A stretch of DNA of 64,000 nt from Eriocheir sinensis (Eukaryota; Arthropoda; Malacostraca; Decapoda; Varunidae): positions 14,563,710 through 14,627,709 of the forward strand of contig NC_066513.1 in the NCBI RefSeq assembly GCF_024679095.1. Direction: 5' to 3'. The notes beneath the pieces were generated by a model, which was not told the DNA's origin, did not search any database, and saw only the letters and a program-made list of their open reading frames with translations. Shown here piece after piece: positions 63,566 through 64,000 of this stretch. Position numbers and translations under genes: made by a program. How positions within the stretch are numbered: the first letter of the stretch is position 1; every line of letters begins with the position of its first letter.

Positions 63566-64000
63566 TTTTTCCCTCTCCTCCTGACCCTCAAACTCCCTCC
63601 CTCCCTCCCTCCCCTTCTTTCCTCCCTCCCTCTTTACTTGTTTTCCTCCATATATTACTCCCTGCTTCCGTCCTTTACTTATCCTCCTCTTTTTCTCTCT
63701 CCTTCACTCCTTCCCCTTTATTACTGCTACTCCCTCTGTTCCTCCTTTCTCCCTTCCCTTCCTCGGTCCCTTCCTCCTTTTCTCCCGCCATTCTTACATT
63801 TTTTCCTCCCTTTTTTCCTTCCTACGTTCCTTCTTCCGTTCATCTCTTCCTCTGTAAGTCCCTTCCTCTTTCCTTCCTTCTTTTCCTCTTTTCTTCATCT
63901 TCCTCTTTTCCTCACTCCCTCCTTACCTCTTTTCCTATCGTCCCTTCCTTCCTTCTCAGTTCTTCCTTTCCTCACTCAGTTCTTTTCATTTTTTCAATCC
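63566..64000. repeat. pyrimidine-rich tract (CCTCCCT/TTCCTT)
   Basis: C/T-dominated plus strand to the end of the window. Confidence 0.88.

Overview
The window looks like intergenic or intronic DNA from a large arthropod genome, most likely a decapod crustacean. This rests on three things: very dense and very long dinucleotide arrays ((AG)n, (AC)n, (AT)n), several decayed non-LTR retrotransposons of CR1/Jockey type with protein style familiar from crab and shrimp genomes, and an interstitial array of the arthropod telomere unit TTAGG. Species cannot be fixed from sequence alone. I found no host protein-coding gene, rRNA, functional tRNA, CRISPR array or bacterial operon that I can defend. Most long open frames are artefacts of simple repeats (poly-Leu/Ser, His/Thr, Val, Pro, Ile, Tyr).

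The genes present belong to mobile elements, all on the minus strand. (1) 5532-7303 carries a reverse transcriptase (RT) frame with an intact YADD motif and a single amber stop. (2) 18429-19662 is an RT 3' fragment with a tRNA-derived SINE inserted in it. (3) 22102-26990 is a nearly full-length CR1-like element: ORF1 has a zinc-finger-like head, a coiled coil and an SGNH esterase; ORF2 has an APE endonuclease and RT. It is broken by frameshifts and stops. (4) 61040-62165 is a heavily decayed CR1-like copy. A 95-bp 3' tail matching element 3 recurs at 36088-36182. A second tRNA-derived SINE with good A and B boxes lies at 40736-41108.

Layout: 0-5.5 kb, microsatellites and purine tracts; 5.5-7.3 kb, retrotransposon; 7.3-18.4 kb, arrays, a 21-bp minisatellite and a 134-bp tandem repeat; 18.4-27 kb, retroelements; 27-35 kb, purine tracts, tandem repeats and a CCAAT/CRE cluster (34.7-35.0 kb) that is the best promoter candidate; 35.4-42.5 kb, (ATT)n, minisatellites and the SINE; 42.5-53 kb, mixed sequence with the telomere-like array (43.9 kb) and tandem duplications; 53.6-54.8 kb, a 1.1-kb (GGT)n block; 57-64 kb, (AG)n arrays, the decayed retroelement and a pyrimidine-rich end.

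The elements act together only as a retrotransposition landscape. The CR1-like elements would supply endonuclease and RT, the SINEs are the kind of non-autonomous element that borrows such machinery, and microsatellites repeatedly sit exactly at element ends. No undescribed defence or metabolic system is visible. The most unusual items are the ORF1 with an 84-bp coding repeat, the ORF1/ORF2 junction in one frame across a UGA, and the near-identical 95-bp tail copy with microsatellites at both ends.
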